Below, one piece after another: positions 7,307-14,664 of a DNA stretch of 20,387 nt; the first letter of the stretch is position 1, and every line of letters begins with the position of its first letter. Made by a program: the position numbers and the translations under genes. The stretch lies in assembly GCA_902795785.1 (NCBI GenBank), contig CADBMK010000081.1, positions 1-20,387 on the forward strand, given 5' to 3'. This stretch comes from an uncultured Bacteroidia bacterium. GTDB lineage: Bacteria > Bacteroidota > Bacteroidia > Bacteroidales > UBA932. The notes under the pieces were generated by a model that had not been told where the DNA came from, searched no databases, and saw only the letters and a list, made by a program, of their open reading frames with translations.

Positions 7307-8428
7307 ATGCTAGACAAACAAACAATTCTGAGCAGCGAGTACGTTATCGACGGAGCAAGGATGGACATCACTCCGAAGAGAATACTGGAAAACTGCATGA
7401 ATCCGGAAGCCCAACCCGAAGAAGAGCTTTCGGGATGCATCGTTGACGAGGTTCCCGACATCTCCCCTGTTCCGTATGTCTGGAATCCGGGCAAAATTGA
7501 GGAATACGCCTCAAGGACAGACGGCCTCAGGAGAAAAGGCAAGTTTGCGACGGAATTTCCGGAAGCCTCAACCAGGGGCGCAATCGCAATGGCCCTTATA
7601 GACAAGATCTGGGAGGAGGGCCATTTCAAACTGGAAAATCTGGAAGTCACCGCGGGTTGGAAGTGGAATCCTGAACCGGTGGGCAACATGGCGGCATTCT
7701 ACTACAGCGTCGAAGCCCTCGGAAGCTACATCGATTCCCTCGGCATAAAGCTCAAGAAGTATTCCTTTGACAATACATCCGGTGACTGCTCTCTTTCAGT
7801 TGAAGCAAACGTAGTGGAAAACGTCGGAGAAATCCCGGAGATTTTTGATGACGAATTCATAGCCATATCCGGAGAAGGCAGGGCTCTTCCTGACAAGATG
7901 ATATCGGGAAGTTCAGACTGGGTGATTTACGTCCCGTTCGACACCTGCGAGTACCGCATCGGAGGCTCCCTTCTTGCCCAGTCCGTTGGATATAAGGGCA
8001 ACAGACCCGCCGAAGTATCGGACCCGGATTATTTTATCGACTGCTACGAAGTCATCCGTGAATTGGTGGAGGACGGCGTGGCAATCGCCGGAGTCACCGT
8101 AGGAAGAGGAGGCCTGATGACCGCCCTAAGGAATATGGCAGGCAGGGAGTGCGGACTGGAAGTCAACATCGCCGACCTGGAGAAAGCAAATAAAGACACC
8201 GACATAATCAGAATCCTGTTCTCGGAAGTCCCGGGAGTCATCCTTCAGATAAAAGAGTCCGACTACGACTATGTGGATGCGGAACTTCTGCTTCAGGATG
8301 TGGTCTGGTACCCTCTGGGCCATCCGGACCCTAATCGCAAGGGCATAAGTATAACACGCTCCGAATCCGGGGTGGCAGGCATCCTTCAGTCCCTGCTTGC
8401 CGGCCAGGCTTCGGAAGGAGAAGACTGA
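7307..8428 (+). CDS. PurL-like AIR-synthase-fold protein lacking catalytic motifs
   Basis: The 373-residue protein resembles the second AIR-synthase-like half of the large PurL (FGAM synthetase, purine synthesis). Matching segments in order are RGAIAMALIDKI (90-101), VTAGWKWNP then GNMAAFYYSVEALG (114-139), IGGSLLAQS (218-226), ELVEDGVAIAGVTVGRGGLMT (about 252-272) and LFSEVPGVIL (304-313). It lacks the N-terminal PurL domains and the C-terminal glutamine amidotransferase domain. Where PurL has GKDS it has KYSFDN, and where PurL has D-x-SDGG it has TVGRGG, so FGAM synthesis is unlikely. I chose ATG 7307; an in-frame TTG at 7286 lies inside the predicted -7 box. It is probably co-transcribed with the PIN-PhoH gene 4 nt downstream. 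A role in binding a nucleotide or purine intermediate is only a guess. Confidence 0.8.
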   Translation: MLDKQTILSSEYVIDGARMDITPKRILENCMNPEAQPEEELSGCIVDEVPDISPVPYVWNPGKIEEYASRTDGLRRKGKFATEFPEASTRGAIAMALIDKIWEEGHFKLENLEVTAGWKWNPEPVGNMAAFYYSVEALGSYIDSLGIKLKKYSFDNTSGDCSLSVEANVVENVGEIPEIFDDEFIAISGEGRALPDKMISGSSDWVIYVPFDTCEYRIGGSLLAQSVGYKGNRPAEVSDPDYFIDCYEVIRELVEDGVAIAGVTVGRGGLMTALRNMAGRECGLEVNIADLEKANKDTDIIRILFSEVPGVILQIKESDYDYVDAELLLQDVVWYPLGHPDPNRKGISITRSESGVAGILQSLLAGQASEGED

Positions 8429-8432
8429 TAAC

Positions 8433-9773
8433 ATGGGAAAACCAAAAATCTTCGTTCTTGACACGAACATTATCCTTCACGACCACAAGGCCATAAAGAA
8501 ATTCCAGGACAATGACCTTGTCATCCCTATCGCAGTAATCGAGGAACTCGACAAATTCAAGAAAGGCAATGACGCGCTCAGTTTCAATGCGCGTGGATTC
8601 ATGAGAGACCTGGACCATCTTACTGAAGGCAAACTCTTCGGCAAAACCGGAGTTCCGCTGGGAGGTAAGCTTGGCAACATAAAAATCGAGCCGAACCATC
8701 CGTTCCCTGACAACCTGAAAGACCTGTTCCTGGACGATATCCAGGACCACAGGATCCTTGCCACCGCAATCTGGGTGAGGGATAATAATCCTAATCGCAA
8801 GGTTGCCCTCGTAACCAAGGACATTAACCTCAGGATGAAGGCCAAGGCTGCCGGAATGGAAGCCCAGGACTATCTGTTCGACAGGATAGACGACAATAAA
8901 GTAGAAGAGACCGAGAGAGAGGTCATTACCATGGGTCTGAAGTCAAGCGTACTCCAGAAGCTGGCTTACGGTCCCGACACGGCCATCCCTTGGAAAAGTG
9001 CCCTTTCCAACATGCCTAAGCCCAACCAGATGTACATATTCACCTGGGATGGAAAAGAAGGAGACGCCATCTGCGCCAGATTCAACGCAAACGACGAGAA
9101 GATCCATCTTGTCAAATCACAGAGCGCATACGGCATCAAACCGCGCAACGAAGAACAGAAATTCGCCCTTGACGCCTGCCTGAACCCAGCCATTGAGCTC
9201 GTCTCCCTCACCGGAGGCGCAGGAACAGGAAAGACGCTCATAGCCCTTGCGTCAGCCATCGAGCAGGCTCAGGACTATGACCAGATTATCCTCTCCAGGC
9301 CTGCCGTTACACTTGGCAACCAGGACATCGGATTCCTGCCGGGAGACCAGAAACAGAAAATGTCTCCTTACCTCCAGCCACTTATGGACAACTTCAACGT
9401 CATCAAATCCCAGTTCCGTCCTTCAAGCAAGGAGGCGCTGAGGCTTGACGCAATGCTGAAGGAAGAAAAACTCATCATAACCCCTCTGGCATACATAAGG
9501 GGACGAAGCCTGGGCAAATGTTTCTTCATAGTGGACGAGGCCCAGAACCTCACGCCTCACGAAATCAAGACCATCATCACCAGAGCCGGCAAGGGCACCA
9601 AGATGGTGTTCACTGGAGACATCTTCCAGATTGACCAGCCTTATCTGGACCAGTGGTCAAACGGTCTTACCCATCTCAACGAGAAGATGACGGGCCAGAA
9701 GATCTTCCAGCACGTGTTCCTGAAAAAAGGAGTTCGCAGCGAACTCTCAGAGCTCGCCGCGAAACTGCTTTAA
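8433..9773 (+). CDS. PIN-PhoH fusion protein (PhoH2-type RNase/ATPase)
   Basis: The 446-residue cytosolic protein fuses an N-terminal PIN nuclease domain to a C-terminal PhoH P-loop ATPase. The PIN part (about 1-150) shows VLDTNIILHD (8-17, first acidic residue D10), IEELDKF (37-43), DHRILATA (105-112) and a D130-containing LVTKDINLRMKAKA. The PhoH part has Walker A GGAGTGKT (261-268), SRPAVTLG near 288, Walker B FFIVDEAQNL (364-373) and GDIFQID (395-401). Characterised PhoH2 proteins unwind and cleave RNA; activity on RNA is inferred here. I chose ATG 8433, 4 nt after the PurL-like stop and about 10 nt after GGAAGGAG, over an upstream in-frame ATG at 8397 that overlaps the preceding gene and precedes a non-conserved tail. 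It converges with the lipoprotein gene 20 nt away. Confidence 0.93.
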   Translation: MGKPKIFVLDTNIILHDHKAIKKFQDNDLVIPIAVIEELDKFKKGNDALSFNARGFMRDLDHLTEGKLFGKTGVPLGGKLGNIKIEPNHPFPDNLKDLFLDDIQDHRILATAIWVRDNNPNRKVALVTKDINLRMKAKAAGMEAQDYLFDRIDDNKVEETEREVITMGLKSSVLQKLAYGPDTAIPWKSALSNMPKPNQMYIFTWDGKEGDAICARFNANDEKIHLVKSQSAYGIKPRNEEQKFALDACLNPAIELVSLTGGAGTGKTLIALASAIEQAQDYDQIILSRPAVTLGNQDIGFLPGDQKQKMSPYLQPLMDNFNVIKSQFRPSSKEALRLDAMLKEEKLIITPLAYIRGRSLGKCFFIVDEAQNLTPHEIKTIITRAGKGTKMVFTGDIFQIDQPYLDQWSNGLTHLNEKMTGQKIFQHVFLKKGVRSELSELAAKLL

Positions 9774-9793
9774 ATCTTTACGGAAATATTCTT

Positions 9794-12700
9794 TTAACGT
9801 ATCCCGGCCAGATAGTCGGGATATTGTGTTCCGTCTGTAATCACATCCTCACACGTATAGACGTGGCCATACGGATCCTCGGCCTCAACCTTGATCTTTG
9901 CCGAAGGATCGGACAGGTTGAATGAATACATATGGAACTGATTGGTATAGTAAGAAGTCGAGCCCTTGCCACGTCCTAGGACACCCATATGATAGCCGAT
10001 GGCCCACCAGTCCTGATTAGAAGTTGAAGGGACATTATAAGTGGAGCCGTCGAAGGTGCTCACCGTTGTTGACCACTTCTTATTAGTCATCAGAGTGGCG
10101 TTTCCCTTATATACACCGTTCTCATAAACCTTCACAGCCTTCCAGCGGCTGTCTCCGTTGAAGATGTTGATAAGGAGGGTGCTTGACGGAAGGGCCGTCT
10201 GGAAATAAACGTTTGGTCCGCCATATTTCAGTCCGCCCCGGTAAAGACGCATCTGGCAGGTATTTCTGTCGTTCATATACTCATTGTAGCCGACAAAATA
10301 CTCATCCGTAAACTTCGTATCCTTAAGATTATAAATGGTATAGCCGTTAGGGCATCCGTCTCCGGAGAAGCGGCTCCACCACCACATTCCGCAGACAGCG
10401 GCGTGGACGTGCTCATACATTCCCGTTGAAAGGACATTGGAATAGCCACGCTTGTAATGGGTATGGCCGGAGAATACACAGGCGTCCTTATACTGCTTCA
10501 CAAGATTCATGACTGCGCTGACATTCTTTCCGCTACTGCTGCTTAACATAGGGATATGTACGCAGAGAATAACCTTCATCGTCTTAGGGACGCTGGCAAG
10601 GTCATCCTTGAGCCATTGAAGTTGGGCGTCAGAAAAACCTCCGTCATATTCCGCAGCAGAAGTTGTACTGTTGAAATAAACATCCTTCATTGCCACAATA
10701 TGGACGTTACCCCTGTTGAAGGAGTAGTTGATTGGTCCGAAGACGGTCTCGAAGGCGCGCTGTGCCTTGAGGTTAAGGTCACTGGAAGTGGCATCCGTCT
10801 TCAAAGGATTAGAAGTTCCGTAGAAATACGTGAAGTCGTGATTGCCGAAGACCTGGAATACAGGCATATTGACCTGACCAAAGTATTTTCTCATCGTGGC
10901 CATTCCGCTGTTGGAGTTGCGGGAGCCTTCCGAGTAAACTATATCTCCGAGAGTAATTCCGTAAACTGGAACGCTCTGACGCAGGATTTCATTATTGATT
11001 CCAGGAACGGCCTCCTTACGGAATCTCTCCACGTCAGCCTCGGTCTGAGGATTGCGCTTTGCGTAGTGGGCCTGAGGATCCGCCATGGCAAAGAGGGCAA
11101 ATTCATTCTCCACAGCCTGCTTCTCAAGGGTCCAGTCGTAAGTTACCTGAGCCGAGTTGTATTTCTGGAAGAATGCAGGGCTGCCATTGACATCCTTTGT
11201 AATCTTTGCATTGGATGGATATGAGAAATAGATATACCAGGTATCACTGCAGGTAGGGATGGTATAATAGCCGTCCTTGTCCGTAAGTGTGGTATTGAAT
11301 CCGTCAGACACGGAGACGCCCTGAGCAGGTGTTCCGTCAGAGAAGAGGATATGTCCTTCAGCATGAGGCACAGTGCTGGAAGCGTCCTTGACGGTAATCT
11401 TTATATCGTCAATCATGAAGCGGCTCTGGACATTTGTGCCGGCGCGGGCGCCTCCGAAGGCGATTCTTGCTCCGGCAGGCACATTTGTCAGGACAACCGA
11501 ATATTCCTTCCAGCCAGCGGCATCAGAGAGCGTGAGATTAGCCTTGGTAACGGCTGTATATCCGGTTACGCGGTAATTCTCCGCCCGGGTTCCGCCGGTA
11601 ACGGCTTCAACCACGATGGCATTCTCCTCAGCGCTGTAGCTTGACAAGCCATAGCCGTATGGATGTGCCTTGAATCGGACCTCGAGATTGGCCGAGCCGG
11701 AGAAAGAATTGAGCTGCGGAGTCATAAGGAAGCCGTGCTTTGAGCTGGCGCCAATCTTAAGATAACCAGGACGGGCGCAGACAAGGCCTTCCTTTCCGTC
11801 GTCTCCGTCCCAGCCCCAGGAGTCAAGGCCGAAATCATCCACCAGTCCAGTCAGAGTGTTAAAGAGTCCGGCCTCAGTGGAAGCCACCACGGTATAGAAA
11901 TTGGCGTCTGTCTTGTCCGGGTTGTCTCCGGAAGCCACGGCAGGAATTGTAAGATCCTTCCTGTCCACCCTTGAATATCCCGCAGAGAAGCTTGCGAGGT
12001 CTCCCCCGTAAATAAGCTTGCTGAAGTCCTCGAACAGGATCACATTCTCTGCCGAGGCATCCTTGGAAACTACGGTTCCCGTATAGGAAGGTGCAGTTGT
12101 AGTCACCACGAACGGCGTGCTCATAGCCTTACCGTCTGTGAGGTTCTTCACTATAAGATAATACGAAGTCTGAGGCTCAAGACCGGAGAAGATAAACCTT
12201 GGAGGGTAAGTGGAGTTGAACTTGGCCGTAGATACCGTGTTGTCCGGATCGTTGAGAATCCATCCGACCCTGAGGCTGGTAAGTGCAAGATCATTGTAGA
12301 GTTCCACCTTGTATTTCTTGCTCACATCTTCAGGAGTCCAGGAAACGGCCACCGTGGATGACGTCGCGTTAAGAACCTGAGGAACAATACCGGATACGTC
12401 GGTAGACAGGACCATCCCGGGAATCTCCTTCACGCTTCCTGCGAGTTTGGATACGTCCAGACTGGAAACCGACTTGATTACCTGGCCCTTGTCGGTATCG
12501 AATATTACCGTAAGTCCCTTTGAGAAAGACTTGGCAGTCACATACATATACACGTTCACCGGCGTGCCTGAGATTGCCTTAGATCCCATATCGAAGGTGA
12601 TGGAAGAGGTTCCACCCGTAAGGGTGAACTTCTGCTGGGGCAGGGTGACGTCCACTCCGGAACCCCAGATTGCCTCATCGGAATTATCGATGACCGTCAT

Positions 12701-13282
12701 GGACTTGAGAACGAGGTCCTCGGACTCCGAAGCCTTTGAGACAGGGAATTTCAGGGCCACGAACGGAGTCAGGAAGCGGAAGGTCCTATAGCCGTCGGAG
12801 CTGACGCCCAGCATAAACGGACAGGTGACAGAGCCCGAGGCGTTGAAAGACTGAGGATTGAGCGGAACGTGGATAAGACGCGCCGATGCAGAACCCTTGT
12901 TGCAGTCCGCCTTGGAGATGGAATTCTGACGGGGAGTGATTACATACTTCTCGAGATTCACGTCAAGGGCCGACAACGCGGAGAACTCCGCATCAAAACC
13001 GTCCTCCGATATGGAAGAGCTCTTGATCAGGGCGTGGGTGATTGACGGCTCCAGACCGTTGTAGCTGATAACGGTCAGGGCATCACCCGACTCCCATTTA
13101 TAAACGGGGTCCTTGAGAGCCACCTTGGTGCTTGCCGGCATATAGCCGGCAATTGATGAAATTCCGTCAACCTTAGTGTTGTCCGGATTGGGATCAGGTT
13201 CATCATTAGAACCCGAGCATGCGTTGATTGTCAATAATACGGAAAGAATCAGAACTTTCCAGGTCAGTGTTTTGAAAGCCAT
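9794..13282 (-). CDS. Large lipoprotein with fimbrillin-like, FN3 and calcineurin-like phosphoesterase domains
   Basis: The 1162-residue protein begins with a lipoprotein signal peptide (hydrophobic 8-19, lipobox ending at C22). The acidic stretch after the cysteine (SNDEPDPNPD) resembles the Bacteroidetes surface-export signal. Residues about 40-300 resemble the N-terminal part of fimbrillin-family proteins (YKWESGDALTV at 61-71). Residues about 301-397 form a fibronectin type III-like domain, and about 415-632 look like a beta-sandwich carbohydrate-binding or adhesin module. At about 642-720 is a carboxypeptidase-like beta domain (GYYTIP). Residues about 727-995 are a metallophosphoesterase domain with D735 in ADPQ, GD 779-780, GNHD 813-816, H909 and GHTH 939-942. 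The C-terminal region matches the beta domain that often follows such phosphoesterases. Substrate unknown. It overlaps the HU-like gene by 19 nt. Confidence 0.88.
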   Translation of the reverse strand: MAFKTLTWKVLILSVLLTINACSGSNDEPDPNPDNTKVDGISSIAGYMPASTKVALKDPVYKWESGDALTVISYNGLEPSITHALIKSSSISEDGFDAEFSALSALDVNLEKYVITPRQNSISKADCNKGSASARLIHVPLNPQSFNASGSVTCPFMLGVSSDGYRTFRFLTPFVALKFPVSKASESEDLVLKSMTVIDNSDEAIWGSGVDVTLPQQKFTLTGGTSSITFDMGSKAISGTPVNVYMYVTAKSFSKGLTVIFDTDKGQVIKSVSSLDVSKLAGSVKEIPGMVLSTDVSGIVPQVLNATSSTVAVSWTPEDVSKKYKVELYNDLALTSLRVGWILNDPDNTVSTAKFNSTYPPRFIFSGLEPQTSYYLIVKNLTDGKAMSTPFVVTTTAPSYTGTVVSKDASAENVILFEDFSKLIYGGDLASFSAGYSRVDRKDLTIPAVASGDNPDKTDANFYTVVASTEAGLFNTLTGLVDDFGLDSWGWDGDDGKEGLVCARPGYLKIGASSKHGFLMTPQLNSFSGSANLEVRFKAHPYGYGLSSYSAEENAIVVEAVTGGTRAENYRVTGYTAVTKANLTLSDAAGWKEYSVVLTNVPAGARIAFGGARAGTNVQSRFMIDDIKITVKDASSTVPHAEGHILFSDGTPAQGVSVSDGFNTTLTDKDGYYTIPTCSDTWYIYFSYPSNAKITKDVNGSPAFFQKYNSAQVTYDWTLEKQAVENEFALFAMADPQAHYAKRNPQTEADVERFRKEAVPGINNEILRQSVPVYGITLGDIVYSEGSRNSNSGMATMRKYFGQVNMPVFQVFGNHDFTYFYGTSNPLKTDATSSDLNLKAQRAFETVFGPINYSFNRGNVHIVAMKDVYFNSTTSAAEYDGGFSDAQLQWLKDDLASVPKTMKVILCVHIPMLSSSSGKNVSAVMNLVKQYKDACVFSGHTHYKRGYSNVLSTGMYEHVHAAVCGMWWWSRFSGDGCPNGYTIYNLKDTKFTDEYFVGYNEYMNDRNTCQMRLYRGGLKYGGPNVYFQTALPSSTLLINIFNGDSRWKAVKVYENGVYKGNATLMTNKKWSTTVSTFDGSTYNVPSTSNQDWWAIGYHMGVLGRGKGSTSYYTNQFHMYSFNLSDPSAKIKVEAEDPYGHVYTCEDVITDGTQYPDYLAGIR
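9800..9823. terminator. Weak hairpin at the phoH/lipoprotein convergent junction
   Basis: A perfect 7-bp repeat TATCCCG/CGGGATA (9800-9806 with 9817-9823) with a 10-nt loop spans the 3' end of the lipoprotein gene, right after the convergent phoH gene. Neither strand shows a proper T-run afterwards, so termination is uncertain. No better terminator lies in the 20-nt gap between these two genes. Confidence 0.25.
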
Positions 13283-13662
13283 TTCTTAATAATTCCTACA
13301 GGCTTGACTTTAACGGGTTTCAATCCGAAACCCTCCGGATAAATATCTATATCTTCTGCAGCCTCAAAAGCTATCACACCCTTGCTTCGTACGGTGAGGC
13401 GTCCAAGTCCGGGAAGACTGGCGCATTTTGCCGTAGCCAGGGCCTTTCTTACAGGGCTGAGATCAAAATCACAAAGGCAAGTATCCGTCAGCTGCTCCTT
13501 TCTGAAAGAGATTTCACGGCGTGGCGGATTGAGCACCGACCCGTTGGAAGAAAAGTACGCCGGAACAAGCTTGCAGACAAAAGTACCTATGCCGGGGAGT
13601 GTAACCTCGTCATTGTCAAGAATAAGCGATAAAATCTTTGTTGAATCCTGTTCGAGTGTCAT
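13264..13662 (-). CDS. Small protein with two CCDC81-type HU domains
   Basis: The 132-residue protein carries two HU/IHF-like modules of the bacterial CCDC81 type. The first, about residues 1-65, has the motif LPGIGTFVCK and PPRREISFRKEQL. The second, about 70-107, has ALATAKCASLPGLGRLTV followed by IAFEA. It ends with a short basic tail (IIKKWLSKH). In many Bacteroidetes this domain pair is fused to a transmembrane segment and a SPOR domain; here neither is present, so it is a stand-alone version. DNA binding is not certain for this branch, and a structural or envelope role is also possible. Its 3' end overlaps the lipoprotein start by 19 nt, which implies translational coupling. A TAACTTTG box at 13697-13704 is the likely promoter. 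Confidence 0.75.
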   Translation of the reverse strand: MTLEQDSTKILSLILDNDEVTLPGIGTFVCKLVPAYFSSNGSVLNPPRREISFRKEQLTDTCLCDFDLSPVRKALATAKCASLPGLGRLTVRSKGVIAFEAAEDIDIYPEGFGLKPVKVKPVGIIKKWLSKH

Positions 13663-13696
13663 TGTAAAAAACGTGTTTCAGGCCGTTGCCGCTGCA

Positions 13697-13704
13697 CAAA
13701 GTTA
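13697..13704 (-). promoter_or_regulatory. -7 box for the HU-like/lipoprotein operon
   Basis: Minus-strand TAACTTTG matches TAnnTTTG and would start transcription about 28 nt before the HU-like ATG. No TTG is present at the canonical spacing; the nearest is only 12 bases upstream. It is divergent from the tRNA-Asn promoter, whose -33 element begins 20 bases away. Confidence 0.45.
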
Positions 13705-13724
13705 GATAAAAAACATCAATTTTT

Positions 13725-13755
13725 TTTGCACAGAAGAAATTTTGTACTACCTTTG
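13725..13755 (+). promoter_or_regulatory. tRNA-Asn promoter
   Basis: Plus-strand TTTG (13725-13728), exactly 19 bases, then TACCTTTG (13748-13755) is a full match to the Bacteroidetes consensus. It shares GTACTACCTTTGCA with the left-edge promoter. The predicted start is near 13762, leaving a leader of about 33 nt before tRNA-Asn. Confidence 0.8.
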
Positions 13756-13794
13756 CAATCCCGAAAGGAAACAACCACAACGGTTGAATAAAAT

Positions 13795-13868
13795 TCCTCA
13801 ATAGCTCAGTTGGTTAGAGCACCTGACTGTTAATCAGGGGGTCACAGGTTCAAGTCCTGTTTGAGGAG
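13795..13868 (+). tRNA. tRNA-Asn (anticodon GUU)
   Basis: The 74-nt sequence forms a complete cloverleaf: acceptor TCCTCAA/TTGAGGA, D-arm in AGCTCAGTTGGTTAGAGC, anticodon stem CCTGA/TCAGG with loop CTGTTAA giving anticodon GUU, and T-arm ACAGG/CCTGT with loop TTCAAGT. The discriminator is G. CCA is not encoded. A consensus promoter and a strong terminator flank it, so it is a single-gene transcript. Confidence 0.97.
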
Positions 13869-13875
13869 CAAAATT

Positions 13876-13907
13876 AAAGAGACTGTCAATCGACAGTCTC
13901 TTTTTTT
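13876..13907. terminator. Bidirectional terminator between tRNA-Asn and the polysaccharide operon
   Basis: A perfect 12-bp stem (13876-13887 with 13892-13903) has a 4-nt loop and is followed by a T-run to 13907 on the plus strand, ending the tRNA-Asn transcript. On the minus strand it follows the DUF616 gene, whose TAA stop lies in the same T-run, and is followed by AATTTTG. It therefore serves both converging transcripts. Confidence 0.88.
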
Positions 13908-14664
13908 ATTTCAGGAAACGAACCAGAAGATGTATCAGTTTCCAGTGCATTTTCAGGGCAATGGTTTCCCAAAAGCCCGGTTTTCTGTCAACCTTGTTTA
14001 CATCGTGGGCCTCATATCTGAGGAAAGGGACAGTCCTGATGTTCTTTCCCTCTTCAAGGAGCAGGGACGGCCTGAAGCCTAACTTCCAATAGACATACAT
14101 CAGGGTAAGCTGGTCACGGTGCGAGCGGAGCAGGAACTCCCTCCACCATAAATCGGAGACCTCACGGACCTGAGGGTCGTTATGAGCCCTGAGGATTATG
14201 TTGTTCTCCATAAGACCGAAATGAGGGGGAAAGCCTTCCTGACGGAGGAAGCACTTCTGCCTGTATGCCTCACGGAAACCGATTCTCTCCATTTCATAGA
14301 CAACAGGAATCTCCTGATAGATGCAGTCACGGCCGAAATGCGGCACCTGGGCTATGAGAGCGCCCTCATCGATACGCTTATTGACAGTATCGTAGAAAGC
14401 CTTGCCGGTGATGACCACATTTGCATCGATCCATACGCTGTAGGAATAGCCGGAAAGAACCTTGTGCGGCTGAAGTTTGACATAACGGGACTGACGGACG
14501 CAGTCATCGTCATCGTAACCGATTGGCCTGATCTGCCAGACGCCGTCCTGCGAAGGCTCGGAATCGTTGGTGAAACAGATGTAGTCAAAACTGTCATCCA
14601 CCACCTCCGGCTGGCGAAGACGGTCGTATCCGTTAACTATGCAGGTATATATTACTTTCTTCAT
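13906..14664 (-). CDS. DUF616/TOD1-MUCI70 glycosyltransferase-like protein
   Basis: The 252-residue protein matches the DUF616 family, thought to be glycosyltransferases of nucleotide-sugar type. Recognisable elements are the start KKVIYTCIVNGYDRLRQP (2-19), FDYICFTNDSE (26-36), the acidic patch YDDDDCVRQSRYVKLQPHK (50-68) and SVWIDANVVI (76-85), where the WIDA segment is the family hallmark. No signal peptide or membrane helix is obvious, so it should act on the cytoplasmic side. It is the last gene of a four-gene operon and overlaps the TupA-like gene by 4 nt (ATGA at 14661-14664). A role in adding a sugar to the glycan moved by the upstream flippase is inferred; donor and acceptor cannot be read from the sequence. 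Confidence 0.82.
   Translation of the reverse strand: MKKVIYTCIVNGYDRLRQPEVVDDSFDYICFTNDSEPSQDGVWQIRPIGYDDDDCVRQSRYVKLQPHKVLSGYSYSVWIDANVVITGKAFYDTVNKRIDEGALIAQVPHFGRDCIYQEIPVVYEMERIGFREAYRQKCFLRQEGFPPHFGLMENNIILRAHNDPQVREVSDLWWREFLLRSHRDQLTLMYVYWKLGFRPSLLLEEGKNIRTVPFLRYEAHDVNKVDRKPGFWETIALKMHWKLIHLLVRFLK

Noticed and set aside
8397..8432. Upstream ATG start for the PIN-PhoH gene
   Set aside because: It would overlap the PurL-like gene by 32 nt and add a tail unlike PIN domains. ATG 8433 gives the expected GKPKIFVLDTN start and has GGAAGGAG upstream.
8333..8802. Repeated CCTAATCGCAAGG in the PurL-like and PhoH genes
   Set aside because: A 13-nt coincidence encoding similar Pro-Asn-Arg-Lys stretches in both proteins; no flanking repeat structure.
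10556..11224. Plus-strand open frame of 222 codons opposite the lipoprotein gene
   Set aside because: It lies entirely antisense to the conserved phosphoesterase domain, has no recognisable domain and no promoter, and is explained by codon bias of the opposite gene.
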